Shown here piece by piece: positions 1-8,191 of a DNA stretch of 64,000 nucleotides. The stretch's first letter is position 1, and the number at the start of each line of letters is the position of its first letter. Made by a program: the position numbers and the translations under genes. Under the pieces are notes generated by a model that did not search any database, was not told where the DNA came from, and worked only from the letters and a program-made list of their open reading frames with translations. This stretch comes from Clostridiales bacterium (GTDB lineage Bacteria; Bacillota; Desulfotomaculia; Desulfotomaculales; VENG01): NCBI GenBank assembly GCA_016278505.1, contig JADQBQ010000021.1:1-64000 (forward strand). The letters run 5' to 3'.

Positions 1-86
1 AGTCTGTAGGCACCAGCGGTGAGGAGATAATGTCCTTCCTGGAGGAAAAAGGTCACCCGGCATTAACTATGGATCCCTTAATGTAA
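1..86 (+). CDS. acsB: Acetyl-CoA synthase beta subunit, C-terminal end (partial)
   Basis: An open frame enters from the left edge and stops at TAA (84-86), giving 27 residues that end in HPALTMDPLM. This resembles, from memory, the C-terminus of the CODH/ACS acetyl-CoA synthase subunit. The following genes (acsC, cooC, acsD, acsE) are its usual operon partners, which supports the call. Only the tail is visible, so the nickel A-cluster ligands cannot be checked. Confidence 0.7.
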   Translation, partial: SVGTSGEEIMSFLEEKGHPALTMDPLM

Positions 87-113
87 AAGAGTTAAACTAG
101 ATAAATAATGCCT

Positions 114-139
114 TACCGGAACCCAAATGGGTTCCGGTA
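114..139 (+). repeat. Perfect 12-bp-arm hairpin between acsB and acsC
   Basis: TACCGGAACCCA (114-125), AA, then the exact reverse complement TGGGTTCCGGTA (128-139). No T-run follows, so it is not a classical rho-independent terminator. It may be an mRNA-processing or stability hairpin in the acs transcript. Confidence 0.6.
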
Positions 140-187
140 GAGCATGCTCTTTGCTGCAATAATTGATTGAAGAAAGGAGTAGGGAGT

Positions 188-1516
188 ATGGGTTTGACAG
201 GTTTAGCAATTTTTAAGCAATTACCAAAGACAAACTGTAAAGAATGTGGTCATCCAACCTGCTTGGCTTTTGCAATGGCTTTGGCCAGTGGCAAGGCAAG
301 TTTGGACAGCTGCCCACACGTATCTGACGAAGCAAAGGAAGCCCTTGATTCCGCATCGGCTCCGCCCATTGCCAGCCTTAAAATTGGCACTGGTGATAAT
401 GAACTTACCGTCGGGGGAGAAACGGTATTGTTCCGTCATGAAAAGCGGTTTGAAAATATGACCGGCATTGCCATCTGCGTATCCGACAATGAAGACGTGG
501 CTGCCAAAGTTGATGATATTAATAAGTTATTCTTTGACCGCGTTGGTCAAACTCACAATGTAAACCTGGTAGCAGTTAAAAACGATTCCGCTGATGCAGG
601 CAAGTTTGCCGAAGCGGTTAAGGCTGCTCATGATAAGTCTAATTTCCCGCTTATATTAATCACAGAGGACCCGGCAGCTGCCGAAAAAGCACTGGAGGTT
701 TGTGCTTCCGGCAAGCCTTTGCTTTACGGGGCAACCAGTGATAACTATGAGGCCATGACAGAGCTGGCCAAGAAAAATGAAGTAGTGCTTGGCGTAAGAG
801 GTAATGACCTAAATAGCTTAGCTGACTTAGTGGAGAAGATTCAAGAGCTCGGCTATAAGCAGTTGGTTATTGACTCCGGCAGCCGTGAAGTGAATAAAGT
901 TCTGGCCGACCAAACCCAAATGCGCCGTCAGGCACTGCGCAAGTTCCGTCCTTTCGGCTACCCCACACTTACTGTAGTCGAAAATGATGATCCTATCCAG
1001 GCAGTAGCTGATGCAAGCGTATATATCAGTAAGTACTCCGGTATCGTTGTTTACCCTTCAGCGGATCCGGCTGAGATACTGCCTCTCGTTACTCTGCGTC
1101 TGAACATATACACGGACCCGCAGAAACCTATTGCCGTGGAGTCTAAAGTCCATGAAGTTGGTACTCCGGACGAGAATTCGCCTGTATTTATTACCACCAA
1201 CTTCTCTCTAAGTTACTTCTGCGTAGAAGGTGATGTAGAGGCAGGCAGAATATCCGGTTATATTCTGCCTGTGGATACTGATGGCATTTCTGTTCTGACC
1301 GGATGGGCAGCAGGAAAATTCACACCTGAAAAGATAACTGATATGTTAAAAGAGACCGGAATGGCAGATAAAGTTAACCATAACACCATCATTATCCCCG
1401 GTGGCGTTGCAGTTCTAAGCGGTAAGCTGGAAGAGTTAAGCGGCTGGAAAGTAATGGTGGGACCGCGCGAGTCCACAGGTATTCCCAGCTTTATGAAGCA
1501 GCGTTGGAATGCCTAA
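188..1516 (+). CDS. acsC: Corrinoid iron-sulfur protein large subunit (AcsC/CdhE)
   Basis: Large subunit of the corrinoid/Fe-S protein that carries the methyl group from methyl-THF to acetyl-CoA synthase. With ATG 188 as start (strong GAAAGGAG-type SD at 172-186) the product has 442 residues, normal for the family. The N-terminal Cys17, Cys20, Cys25 and Cys42 have the spacing of the 4Fe-4S motif (CKECGHPTC then CPH). The remainder fits the TIM-barrel plus C-terminal corrinoid-binding layout known for AcsC, although I did not identify individual corrinoid contacts. It lies 101 nt after acsB and before cooC, as in acs operons of acetogens and sulfate reducers that use this pathway. Confidence 0.92.
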   Translation: MGLTGLAIFKQLPKTNCKECGHPTCLAFAMALASGKASLDSCPHVSDEAKEALDSASAPPIASLKIGTGDNELTVGGETVLFRHEKRFENMTGIAICVSDNEDVAAKVDDINKLFFDRVGQTHNVNLVAVKNDSADAGKFAEAVKAAHDKSNFPLILITEDPAAAEKALEVCASGKPLLYGATSDNYEAMTELAKKNEVVLGVRGNDLNSLADLVEKIQELGYKQLVIDSGSREVNKVLADQTQMRRQALRKFRPFGYPTLTVVENDDPIQAVADASVYISKYSGIVVYPSADPAEILPLVTLRLNIYTDPQKPIAVESKVHEVGTPDENSPVFITTNFSLSYFCVEGDVEAGRISGYILPVDTDGISVLTGWAAGKFTPEKITDMLKETGMADKVNHNTIIIPGGVAVLSGKLEELSGWKVMVGPRESTGIPSFMKQRWNA

Positions 1517-1609
1517 CGGCATCAAGTAACGGTATCACAAGAATCTTATCGTACCCTGTTCCGATAAATACTAAAGTCAATGCAATATTCATAGGAAGGA
1601 AGTGGCCAT

Positions 1610-2368
1610 ATGGCATTTCATATCGCAATAGCCGGAAAAGGAGGTACGGGGAAAACTACCCTTGCTTCAATAATTATCAGGCAGCTGATTAAATATGGCA
1701 AAAAGCCTATTCTTGCCGTTGATGCAGATGCTAACGCTAATTTAAATGAGGCACTGGGTCTCGATATAGAGGATTCCATTTCAGAGCTCCTGGCAAGTTT
1801 ATATAATGCAACGGACTCTATTCCGGCCGGTATGACGAAAGATCAGTACATGCAGTACCGTATACACCAGTCTCTGTCGGAAGGGGATAATGTAGACCTC
1901 ATGGTTATGGGGGGGCCCGAGGGTGCCGGCTGTTACTGCTTTGCAAATAATTTGCTGCGCGGTTACATGGCGGAGCTCGCCGAAAATTATCCTTACCTGG
2001 TAATGGACAACGAGGCCGGACTCGAACATCTGAGCCGCCGTACCACACAAAATGTGGACTGCCTCTTTGTTACCAGCGACGCCAGCGCCCGGGGGATTAG
2101 GTCCGCCGGACGCGTAAAACAACTGGTGGATTCATTGAAGTTAGACATTAAGCAACTGTACTTGATAGTCACCAAGGTGGAAAAAGATACCCTCGATTCG
2201 CTAATGCCGGAAATTGACAAAACCGGATTGGAATTGGCAGGAACTATTCCCATGGACAGCGATGTTTACGAATACGACCTGCACAGTAAGCCGTTGTTTG
2301 ACTTGCCGGATGACTCAGCCGTAGTAAAGGCCGTTACACAGATCTTGCAACAGTCGGAAATAATATAA
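1610..2368 (+). CDS. cooC: CooC-type nickel-insertion ATPase
   Basis: MinD/ParA-like P-loop ATPase of 252 residues that assists nickel insertion into CODH or ACS. The deviant Walker A GKGGTGKTT is at residues 9-17. A Cys-x-Cys pair (Cys108, Cys110 in GAGCYC) corresponds to the metal-binding site of CooC dimers. The DNEAGLEHLSRR segment is the Walker B-like region typical of CooC. The ATG at 1610 follows AGGAAGG. It sits between acsC and acsD, the usual place for the ACS maturation ATPase (also called AcsF); I cannot tell which metalloenzyme it serves. Confidence 0.88.
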   Translation: MAFHIAIAGKGGTGKTTLASIIIRQLIKYGKKPILAVDADANANLNEALGLDIEDSISELLASLYNATDSIPAGMTKDQYMQYRIHQSLSEGDNVDLMVMGGPEGAGCYCFANNLLRGYMAELAENYPYLVMDNEAGLEHLSRRTTQNVDCLFVTSDASARGIRSAGRVKQLVDSLKLDIKQLYLIVTKVEKDTLDSLMPEIDKTGLELAGTIPMDSDVYEYDLHSKPLFDLPDDSAVVKAVTQILQQSEII

Positions 2369-2397
2369 GGAAGTGTGCTAAAAAACACCTTCCTTAA
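2367..2397 (+). other. Intercistronic hairpin cooC-acsD
   Basis: An AAGGAAG arm just at the cooC stop pairs with CTTCCTT near 2391-2397, with additional GTG/CAC pairing near the loop. No clear T-run follows. It may be a weak attenuator or processing hairpin inside the acs operon. Confidence 0.35.
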
Positions 2398-2451
2398 CTT
2401 GGTTTCCTTTGTTGCAAGAAGATTTACACCTGAACGAAAGGAGCGGAACAA

Positions 2452-3393
2452 ATGGCTGTTAATATAGTAAAGGAAAAATGGACCAGCAAAGTTGGCGAAG
2501 TGGTCCTTGGTACTGAGAATACCGTAACAATGGGCGGCGAAAGCACATTGCCATTTCTACACTTTGAAGGCGCAATTCCCCATCGGCCTGTTATGGCCCT
2601 TGAAGTATGGGATATGGAACCGGCTGAATGGCCTGAGCCTGTAAAAGAACCGTTTGCCGGTGTCATGTCGGACCCGGTTGCCTGGGCTAAGAAAAACGTT
2701 GAATACGGTGCAGACATTATTGCATTGCGCTTACAAAGTGCAAATCCGGATTTTGAAGATACCACCCCCGAAAAATGTGCCGAGACGGCCAAAGCAGTTG
2801 CAGAGGCAGTTAATGTACCTCTTATCATACTCGGATGCGGTGCAGAAGAGAAAGATGCAGAAATTCTTCCTGTAGTGGGCGAGGCCCTTTCCGGCAAAAA
2901 CTGTTTGATCGGCCCGGCTACTGAAAATAACTACAAAACACTTACTGCTACCTGCCTGGTTCACGGACACAGCATTATTGCTTCTAGCCCGCTGGACATT
3001 AACCTGGCTAAGCAGCTCAACATTTTGATCACTGAAATGAACTTGCCTGCCGACAAGATTGTCATTGACCCTCTGGTTGGCGCATTGGGATACGGTATTG
3101 AGTATTGTTATTCCATCATGGAGCGCTCCCGTCTGGGTGCTTTGATGGGTGATAAGATGCTGTCCATGCCCATTTTCTGTAACGTTGGCCAGGAAGCATG
3201 GAAAGCCAAAGAGGCCAAGGCAGAGGATATGCCTGAATGGGGCGAGCAGAAAAAACGTGCCGTCCTGTGGGAAGTAATTACATCTTCCGCCATGGCACAG
3301 TCAGGCGGCAGCCTATTCATACTCAGGCACCCTGAATCAGTAAAACAGCTCAAAGTCCACTTCGATAAGCTTATGCAAAGCAACGAATATTAG
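2452..3393 (+). CDS. acsD: Corrinoid iron-sulfur protein small subunit (AcsD/CdhD)
   Basis: Small subunit (313 residues, usual family length) of the corrinoid/Fe-S protein, a TIM-barrel partner of AcsC that helps bind the cobamide. The segment VIDPLVGALGYGIEYCYSIM is typical of the CdhD family. The start ATG 2452 follows AAAGGAG. The operon position between cooC and acsE matches acs loci of Moorella-type and Desulfotomaculum-type organisms. Nothing is unusual in length or frame. Confidence 0.92.
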   Translation: MAVNIVKEKWTSKVGEVVLGTENTVTMGGESTLPFLHFEGAIPHRPVMALEVWDMEPAEWPEPVKEPFAGVMSDPVAWAKKNVEYGADIIALRLQSANPDFEDTTPEKCAETAKAVAEAVNVPLIILGCGAEEKDAEILPVVGEALSGKNCLIGPATENNYKTLTATCLVHGHSIIASSPLDINLAKQLNILITEMNLPADKIVIDPLVGALGYGIEYCYSIMERSRLGALMGDKMLSMPIFCNVGQEAWKAKEAKAEDMPEWGEQKKRAVLWEVITSSAMAQSGGSLFILRHPESVKQLKVHFDKLMQSNEY

Positions 3394-3413
3394 AAATAAG
3401 GGGAGGTTAAAAT

Positions 3414-4208
3414 ATGATCCTTATTGGTGAGCGTATTAACGGCATGTTTACGGATATTCGGGATGCCATCCTGAGTAAAGATCCCGGGCCAATAAAAATG
3501 CATGCTCAAAAACAATACGAAGCAGGGGCACGTTACCTTGATGTAAACACCGGTCCTACCGTGGACCCCAAGGAACAGCCTGAAGTAATGGAATGGCTGG
3601 TTAAAGTTACCCAAGAGGATTGCCCTCTGCCGTGTTGCATTGACTCCACCAACCCTAAGGCCATTGAGGCCGGTCTGGCGGTTCATAAAGGGAAAGCCAT
3701 GATCAATTCCACTACCGCCGACCAGTTCAAAATGGACCTGTACATTCCGTTGGCTGCTAAGTACAATGCTGCAATAATAGGGCTGACCATGAATGATAAG
3801 GGTGTTCCTAAGAGTGCCGCTGACCGTGTCGCACTGGCCATGGAAATTGTTGTTAATTGCGACATGAACGGTGTTCCCACTGATGACCTCTTCTTAGACC
3901 CGCTGATGCTGCCTTGTAATGTGGCCCAGGAGCACGGCGTAGAGGTACTGGAAACCTTACGCCAGGTAAAAACTCTGGCCGACCCGGCGCCAAAAACAAC
4001 CATGGGACTGAGCAACTCTTCCCAGGGGTGTGCTAACCGTCATTTAATTAACAGGACATTCCTCATTATGAGCATGGCTTGTGGACTTGATTCCGCCATT
4101 GCTGATGTTTACGATACTCAAATGGTGGAAGAAGTGGCAGCAGCCCGCGTTCTGATGAACCAGGATATTTACTGTGACTCTTTCGTCAAAACGTACCTGC
4201 AAAGATAA
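3414..4208 (+). CDS. acsE: 5-methyltetrahydrofolate:corrinoid/Fe-S protein methyltransferase
   Basis: MeTr transfers the methyl group from methyl-THF to the cobalt of AcsCD. The 264-residue pterin-binding TIM barrel shows DVNTGP, CIDSTNP, LDPLMLP and GLSNSSQG; the Asp/Asn residues in these motifs are the known pterin-contacting positions of the family. Start ATG 3414 follows GGGGAGG. It is the last gene of the acs operon and is followed by a strong terminator. Confidence 0.93.
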   Translation: MILIGERINGMFTDIRDAILSKDPGPIKMHAQKQYEAGARYLDVNTGPTVDPKEQPEVMEWLVKVTQEDCPLPCCIDSTNPKAIEAGLAVHKGKAMINSTTADQFKMDLYIPLAAKYNAAIIGLTMNDKGVPKSAADRVALAMEIVVNCDMNGVPTDDLFLDPLMLPCNVAQEHGVEVLETLRQVKTLADPAPKTTMGLSNSSQGCANRHLINRTFLIMSMACGLDSAIADVYDTQMVEEVAAARVLMNQDIYCDSFVKTYLQR

Positions 4209-4218
4209 TTTTTTTTCT

Positions 4219-4258
4219 AAAGGGCAGAATTCCTAAAAGGAGTTCTTGCCCTTTTTTT
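4219..4258 (+). terminator. Terminator of the acs operon
   Basis: AAAGGGCA and AGAATTCC arms pair with GGAGTTCT and TGCCCTTT, followed by seven T. It lies 11 nt after the acsE stop. Confidence 0.85.
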
Positions 4259-4328
4259 ACATAATCTTAACGATTTTATCAAATCATTACTAACCTTTTT
4301 CACCATTTTTCACGGGTGTTCAGAGGAA

Positions 4329-4357
4329 TTGACAGCCTCATAGAGAAATATTATACT
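4329..4357 (+). promoter_or_regulatory. Sigma-A type promoter for the hdrA1 operon
   Basis: TTGACA (4329-4334), a 17-nt spacer, then TATACT (4352-4357). This is nearly perfect consensus and predicts a start near 4364, leaving a leader of about 335 nt before hdrA1. Confidence 0.75.
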
Positions 4358-4363
4358 AGGAAC

Positions 4364-4698
4364 AAGATGTGGGTATCCCGGCTCAATTTGAAACCATGCA
4401 GTATCTAGCAAAATTTCTTAAGTTTATAAAGGCGCCATTAATAAGGTTAACCTAAGACTGGTAGCGTTTCTTAATGACCACAGGACAGTTCATCGGTTAA
4501 AAATAACCGAAAGTTTAATTTTTTTCTAATTGTTTTATATGTACCACCTTTCACATCAGTTTGTTAAATATTTAAGTCGGGATTCCATTGAGTTATCGTT
4601 GACCAGTTAGCTAAACGGTTACCTTCTTGGCCGGGGGTTTTATAACCAATTTATATCCCCCCAATAGCCAAATCTAGGAGGACGGATGTGATGCTTAA
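4364..4698 (+). other. Long 5' leader of hdrA1
   Basis: About 335 nt without a convincing gene. It contains a small CGGTTA/TAACCG hairpin near 4493-4508 followed by a T-rich stretch (possible attenuator), and an AGGAGG (4676-4681). A three-codon mini-ORF ATG-CTT-AAA-TGA (4691-4702) overlaps the hdrA1 start as ATGA. I did not recognise a known riboswitch class. Confidence 0.4.
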
Positions 4699-7600
4699 AT
4701 GAGTACCACTAAACCTGACAAAATCGGTGCTGTTCTGGTAGTTGGTGCTGGTATTGCCGGCATACAGGCATCCCTCGACCTGGCCGACTCAGGTTACTAT
4801 GTATACCTGGTTGATAAATCACCGGCCATCGGCGGAACCATGCCTATGCTCGACAAAACTTTCCCCACCAACGACTGTTCCATGTGTATTTTGTCTCCCA
4901 AATTGGTGGAGTGTGGCCGTCACTTGAATGTTGAGACTCTCAACTGTGCCGAATTGTTAGACCTTGACGGAGAGCCCGGTAACTTCAAGGCTACCATCAA
5001 AAAGAACGCCCGGTTGGTTGATCCGGACAAATGTACCGGCTGTGGTTCCTGTGCAGAAGAGTGTCCTGTTAAAGTGGACGACGAATTTGATCAAAAGCTG
5101 GGTAAGCGCAAAGCCATTTATAAGCTTTATGCCCAGGCATATCCTAACGCGTATGCAATTGACAAATCAAGGTGCCTTAAGGTTAAAAAGCCCAAAGCCT
5201 GTGGTAAATGTTTAGAAGTCTGCCAGGCAAACGCTATTAACCACGACATGCAGGATGAAACCATTGAAGTAGAAGTGGGTTCTGTTATTTTGAGCCCGGG
5301 TTTTGAAAAGTTTGATGCCAGTAAGTTGGATTATTATGGCTATGGCAAAGTTCCTAATGTACTTACCAGTCTAGAATTTGAGCGCATCCTAAGTGCCTCC
5401 GGCCCCTTTGGAGGACACCTACAGCGGCCTTCCGACGGCAAAGAGCCGAAGAAGGTTGCCTGGCTACAATGTGTAGGTTCCCGTAACTGCCGTGAAGACC
5501 ACGGGTATTGTTCGTCTGTATGCTGCATGTATGCCATCAAAGAAGCTGTGATTGCCATGGAGCACTGCGAATATCCCTTAGATACATCCATCTTCTACAT
5601 GGACATGCGCACCTACGGCAAAGACTTTGAAAAGTACTACGAAAAGGCCAAAAATGAGCAAGGCGTAAATTTTGTAAGGTCCCGCATATTTGATGTTAAA
5701 CCGAAACAGGATGACAGCGGAGACCTCATTATTCGCTACGCAGCAGAAGACGGTAACGTCAAAACGGAAGAGTTTGACATGGTAGTTCTTTCTGTAGGCT
5801 TAGAGCCACCAAAAGAATTTACTGAAATGGCTGGAAAGCTCGGCCTGGAATTAAATAACTTTAACTTCTGCGAGCCAGAGCAGCTCACCGGTGTAGGAAC
5901 CAGTAGGCCCGGTGTATACGTTGCAGGCGCTTTTAGCGGGCCCAGAGATATTCCTGAAACTGTTATGCAGGCCAGTGCTGCTGCTGCCAATTCCGGTGCT
6001 ATCCTGGCGGATGCCCGCGGGACAAGAACTAAGGAAAAACAGTTCCCACCGGAGAAAGATGTTGCAGGTGAAGTTATCCGCACCGGCGTGTTTATCTGTC
6101 ACTGCGGAATCAATATCGGTAGCGTAGTCAATGTTCCCGGTGTTGTTGAATACGCCAAGACACTGCCTGGTGTTGCTTACGCCGATGAAAAATTGTATGC
6201 ATGCTCACAAGACACATCGGCTCAAATTACCGAAGCCATTAAAGAATACAACCTTAACCGCGTTGTTGTAGCTTCCTGTAGTCCCAGGACACACGAGCCT
6301 ATGTTCCAGGAAACACTGCGGGAGGCCGGCATAAACCCCAACTTATTTGAAATGGCAAACATTCGGGACCAGTGTTCATGGGTACACATGAATGAGCCTG
6401 AGAAGGCTACAGAAAAGGCCAAGGATCTTGTAAAAATGGCGGTCAGCAAAGCCGGATTGTTGGAGCCTATCCAAGGTTCTGAACTGGAAATGAACCACGA
6501 TGTACTGGTAATCGGTGGCGGCGTTTCCGGTATGACTAACGCCATAAACCTGGCTGAACAGGGGTACAAGGTAAGCCTAGTTGAAAAAGAAGATAAGCTT
6601 GGCGGTACCGCTAACCGCATTCGTTACGGTATGAGGGGTGAAGATGTACAGGCCTTTGTAGGGGATTTAGTTCAGCAGGTAAGCGATAACCCTTCAATTA
6701 CCGTATTCACCGGTGCTGGTATTGAGAGTGCAGCCGGCTTTGTGGGCAACTTCACTACCCAATTAACTAACGGTCAGGAAATTCAGCACGGTGTTACCGT
6801 TATCGCTACCGGAGCAGACGAATATAAGCCCAGCGAATACCTTTACGGTCAAAATGATAGGGTGATGACCCTGCTGGAGCTGGAAGGTGCCTTTGACGAC
6901 GGAGACGCCAAAGTTGCCGAGGCTAAAAACTTTGCCTTTATCCAATGTGTAGGCTCCCGTGATAGTAAGCGTCCTTACTGCAGCCGCATTTGCTGCACTA
7001 AATCCATTAAGCTAGCCTTAAAAGTAAAAGACAAGCATCCCGATGCCAACGTATATATCCTTTATCGTGATATCAGAACTTACAGCTTCTTTGAAGAAAT
7101 GTACCGTGAAGCCCGCAACAAGGGTGTAATCTTTATCCGGTACTCTGAAGATAACAAGCCGTTAGTTGAACCGGGTGATAACACCGTTAAGGTAACAGCA
7201 ACCGATCACGTTCTGGGTGTACCGGTAGTTATCGAAGCTGACGTACTCGGCCTCGCTGCTGCCATAGTTGCTCCTGCAGAAAGCAACAGCAAGCTGAGCC
7301 AGTTCTATAAGGTACCACTTAACCAAGAAGGTTTCTTCCTGGAAGCACACCTTAAATTACGTCCGGTTGATTTCGGTACTGATGGAGTATTCATGGCCGG
7401 TTTAGCCCACGGACCTAAAAACCTGGAAGAGAATATTTCCCAGGCCAAGGCTGCTGCCGGCAGGGCATGCACCGTACTGGCTAACGAAACCATTTCTGTT
7501 GAAGGTAAATGTGCATCGGTTAACAAACGTTTGTGCGCAGGTTGCGGTGCATGTGAGTCTGTGTGTCCGGCACAAGCAATCTCTATTGATGAAGAAGAAA

Positions 7601-7728
7601 AAGTGGCTGTAGTCAATGAAGCTCTGTGCAAAGGCTGCGGTGCATGTGCATCTTCTTGTCGGCCTGGAGCGCTGAACGTCAAGGGTTGCACCAACGAACA
7701 AATCGTAGCCATGATAAATGCGCTGTAG
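4699..7728 (+). CDS. hdrA: HdrA-like flavin-based electron-bifurcation subunit, duplicated-domain form (paralog 1)
   Basis: A 1009-residue HdrA-like iron-sulfur flavoprotein. The N-terminal half has GAGIAG (16-21) for FAD, the HdrA signature NDCSMCILSPKL, a ferredoxin-like region with CTGCGSCAEECP and CGKCLEVC (about 110-180), and QCVGSRNC...YCSSVCC (about 255-280). A second Rossmann motif (VIGGGVSG, about residue 605) and a second QCVGSR...YCSRICC motif (about 750) suggest an internal HdrA duplication. The C-terminus carries two 4Fe-4S motifs (CAGCGACESVCP, CKGCGACASSC). Methanogen HdrA is about 650 residues, so this is the long bacterial form. An in-frame TAA just upstream forces ATG 4699, which is 17 nt from AGGAGG, so translation may be coupled to the overlapping mini-ORF. 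In characterised systems HdrA splits electron pairs between ferredoxin and a second acceptor. Its partners here are MvhD1 and FlxB/C/A-like proteins. Confidence 0.9.
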   Translation: MSTTKPDKIGAVLVVGAGIAGIQASLDLADSGYYVYLVDKSPAIGGTMPMLDKTFPTNDCSMCILSPKLVECGRHLNVETLNCAELLDLDGEPGNFKATIKKNARLVDPDKCTGCGSCAEECPVKVDDEFDQKLGKRKAIYKLYAQAYPNAYAIDKSRCLKVKKPKACGKCLEVCQANAINHDMQDETIEVEVGSVILSPGFEKFDASKLDYYGYGKVPNVLTSLEFERILSASGPFGGHLQRPSDGKEPKKVAWLQCVGSRNCREDHGYCSSVCCMYAIKEAVIAMEHCEYPLDTSIFYMDMRTYGKDFEKYYEKAKNEQGVNFVRSRIFDVKPKQDDSGDLIIRYAAEDGNVKTEEFDMVVLSVGLEPPKEFTEMAGKLGLELNNFNFCEPEQLTGVGTSRPGVYVAGAFSGPRDIPETVMQASAAAANSGAILADARGTRTKEKQFPPEKDVAGEVIRTGVFICHCGINIGSVVNVPGVVEYAKTLPGVAYADEKLYACSQDTSAQITEAIKEYNLNRVVVASCSPRTHEPMFQETLREAGINPNLFEMANIRDQCSWVHMNEPEKATEKAKDLVKMAVSKAGLLEPIQGSELEMNHDVLVIGGGVSGMTNAINLAEQGYKVSLVEKEDKLGGTANRIRYGMRGEDVQAFVGDLVQQVSDNPSITVFTGAGIESAAGFVGNFTTQLTNGQEIQHGVTVIATGADEYKPSEYLYGQNDRVMTLLELEGAFDDGDAKVAEAKNFAFIQCVGSRDSKRPYCSRICCTKSIKLALKVKDKHPDANVYILYRDIRTYSFFEEMYREARNKGVIFIRYSEDNKPLVEPGDNTVKVTATDHVLGVPVVIEADVLGLAAAIVAPAESNSKLSQFYKVPLNQEGFFLEAHLKLRPVDFGTDGVFMAGLAHGPKNLEENISQAKAAAGRACTVLANETISVEGKCASVNKRLCAGCGACESVCPAQAISIDEEEKVAVVNEALCKGCGACASSCRPGALNVKGCTNEQIVAMINAL

Positions 7729-7750
7729 CAACTGGGGAGGGAAATGAATA

Positions 7751-8191
7751 ATGGAAAGGGACCCGAAGATTGTAGCGTTCCTATGCAACTGGTGTAGTTA
7801 TGCCGGCGCTGACCTGGCGGGTGTGGGAAGGATGCAATATCCCACTAACGTAAGGGTTGTCCGTGTACCGTGCTCCGGCAGAATTAACCCTTTATTTATA
7901 ATTAATGCTTTACGTAACGGCGTTGATGGCATTCTTACCTCCGGGTGACACCCCGGCGACTGCCACTATGTTAGTGGCAACCTGGTAGCCCGAAGGAAAT
8001 TTGTCATGCTTAAGAGCCTCTTAGAATATATGGGGGTTGACGAAGGCCGTGTTAACTTCTCTTGGGTTTCGGCTTCTGAAGGCGGCCGTTTCGCTGAGTT
8101 GGTTGGTGAAGTAACAGAAAAAGTGAAGCAGTTGGGGCCCAATGAGGGCTTAATTGACAAGAAAGCGGGGTGTTGCGGATGTCAGGAATAG
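7751..8191 (+). CDS. mvhD: MvhD-like [2Fe-2S] electron-transfer subunit, selenoprotein (paralog 1)
   Basis: The gene reads through one in-frame TGA (7946-7948), giving 146 residues with selenocysteine at position 66. The motif is TSG-U-HPGDCHY, where MvhD/FlxD proteins normally have GCHPGDCHY. Similarity continues on both sides of the TGA ([10 protein letters not shown] before; [12 protein letters not shown] and AEGGRF-like segment after), so this is not two genes. A perfect hairpin at 7961-7979 is placed as expected for a bacterial SECIS. MvhD passes electrons to HdrA. The start ATG 7751 follows GGGAGGG, 22 nt after hdrA1. The C-terminus ends in a small Cys cluster (CCGCQE). The 3' end overlaps the next gene by 13 nt, implying coupling. 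Confidence 0.9.
7961..7979 (+). promoter_or_regulatory. Bacterial SECIS-type hairpin of mvhD1
   Basis: TGCCACTA, loop TGT, TAGTGGCA: an 8-bp perfect stem starting 12 nt after the TGA at 7946-7948. The apical loop begins 20 nt after the TGA and has G as its second base. This fits the published bSECIS description (loop 16-37 nt downstream, G in the first two loop bases). Confidence 0.8.

Noticed and set aside
4364-4690. Cobalamin, THF or T-box riboswitch upstream of hdrA1
   Set aside because: I could not find the B12 box, the THF core or the T-box motif; only generic hairpins are visible.
7946-7948. TGA in mvhD1 as a disabling nonsense mutation
   Set aside because: Homology continues in frame, the position is a conserved Cys, a SECIS-like hairpin follows, and the paralog has a similar TGA at another Cys.
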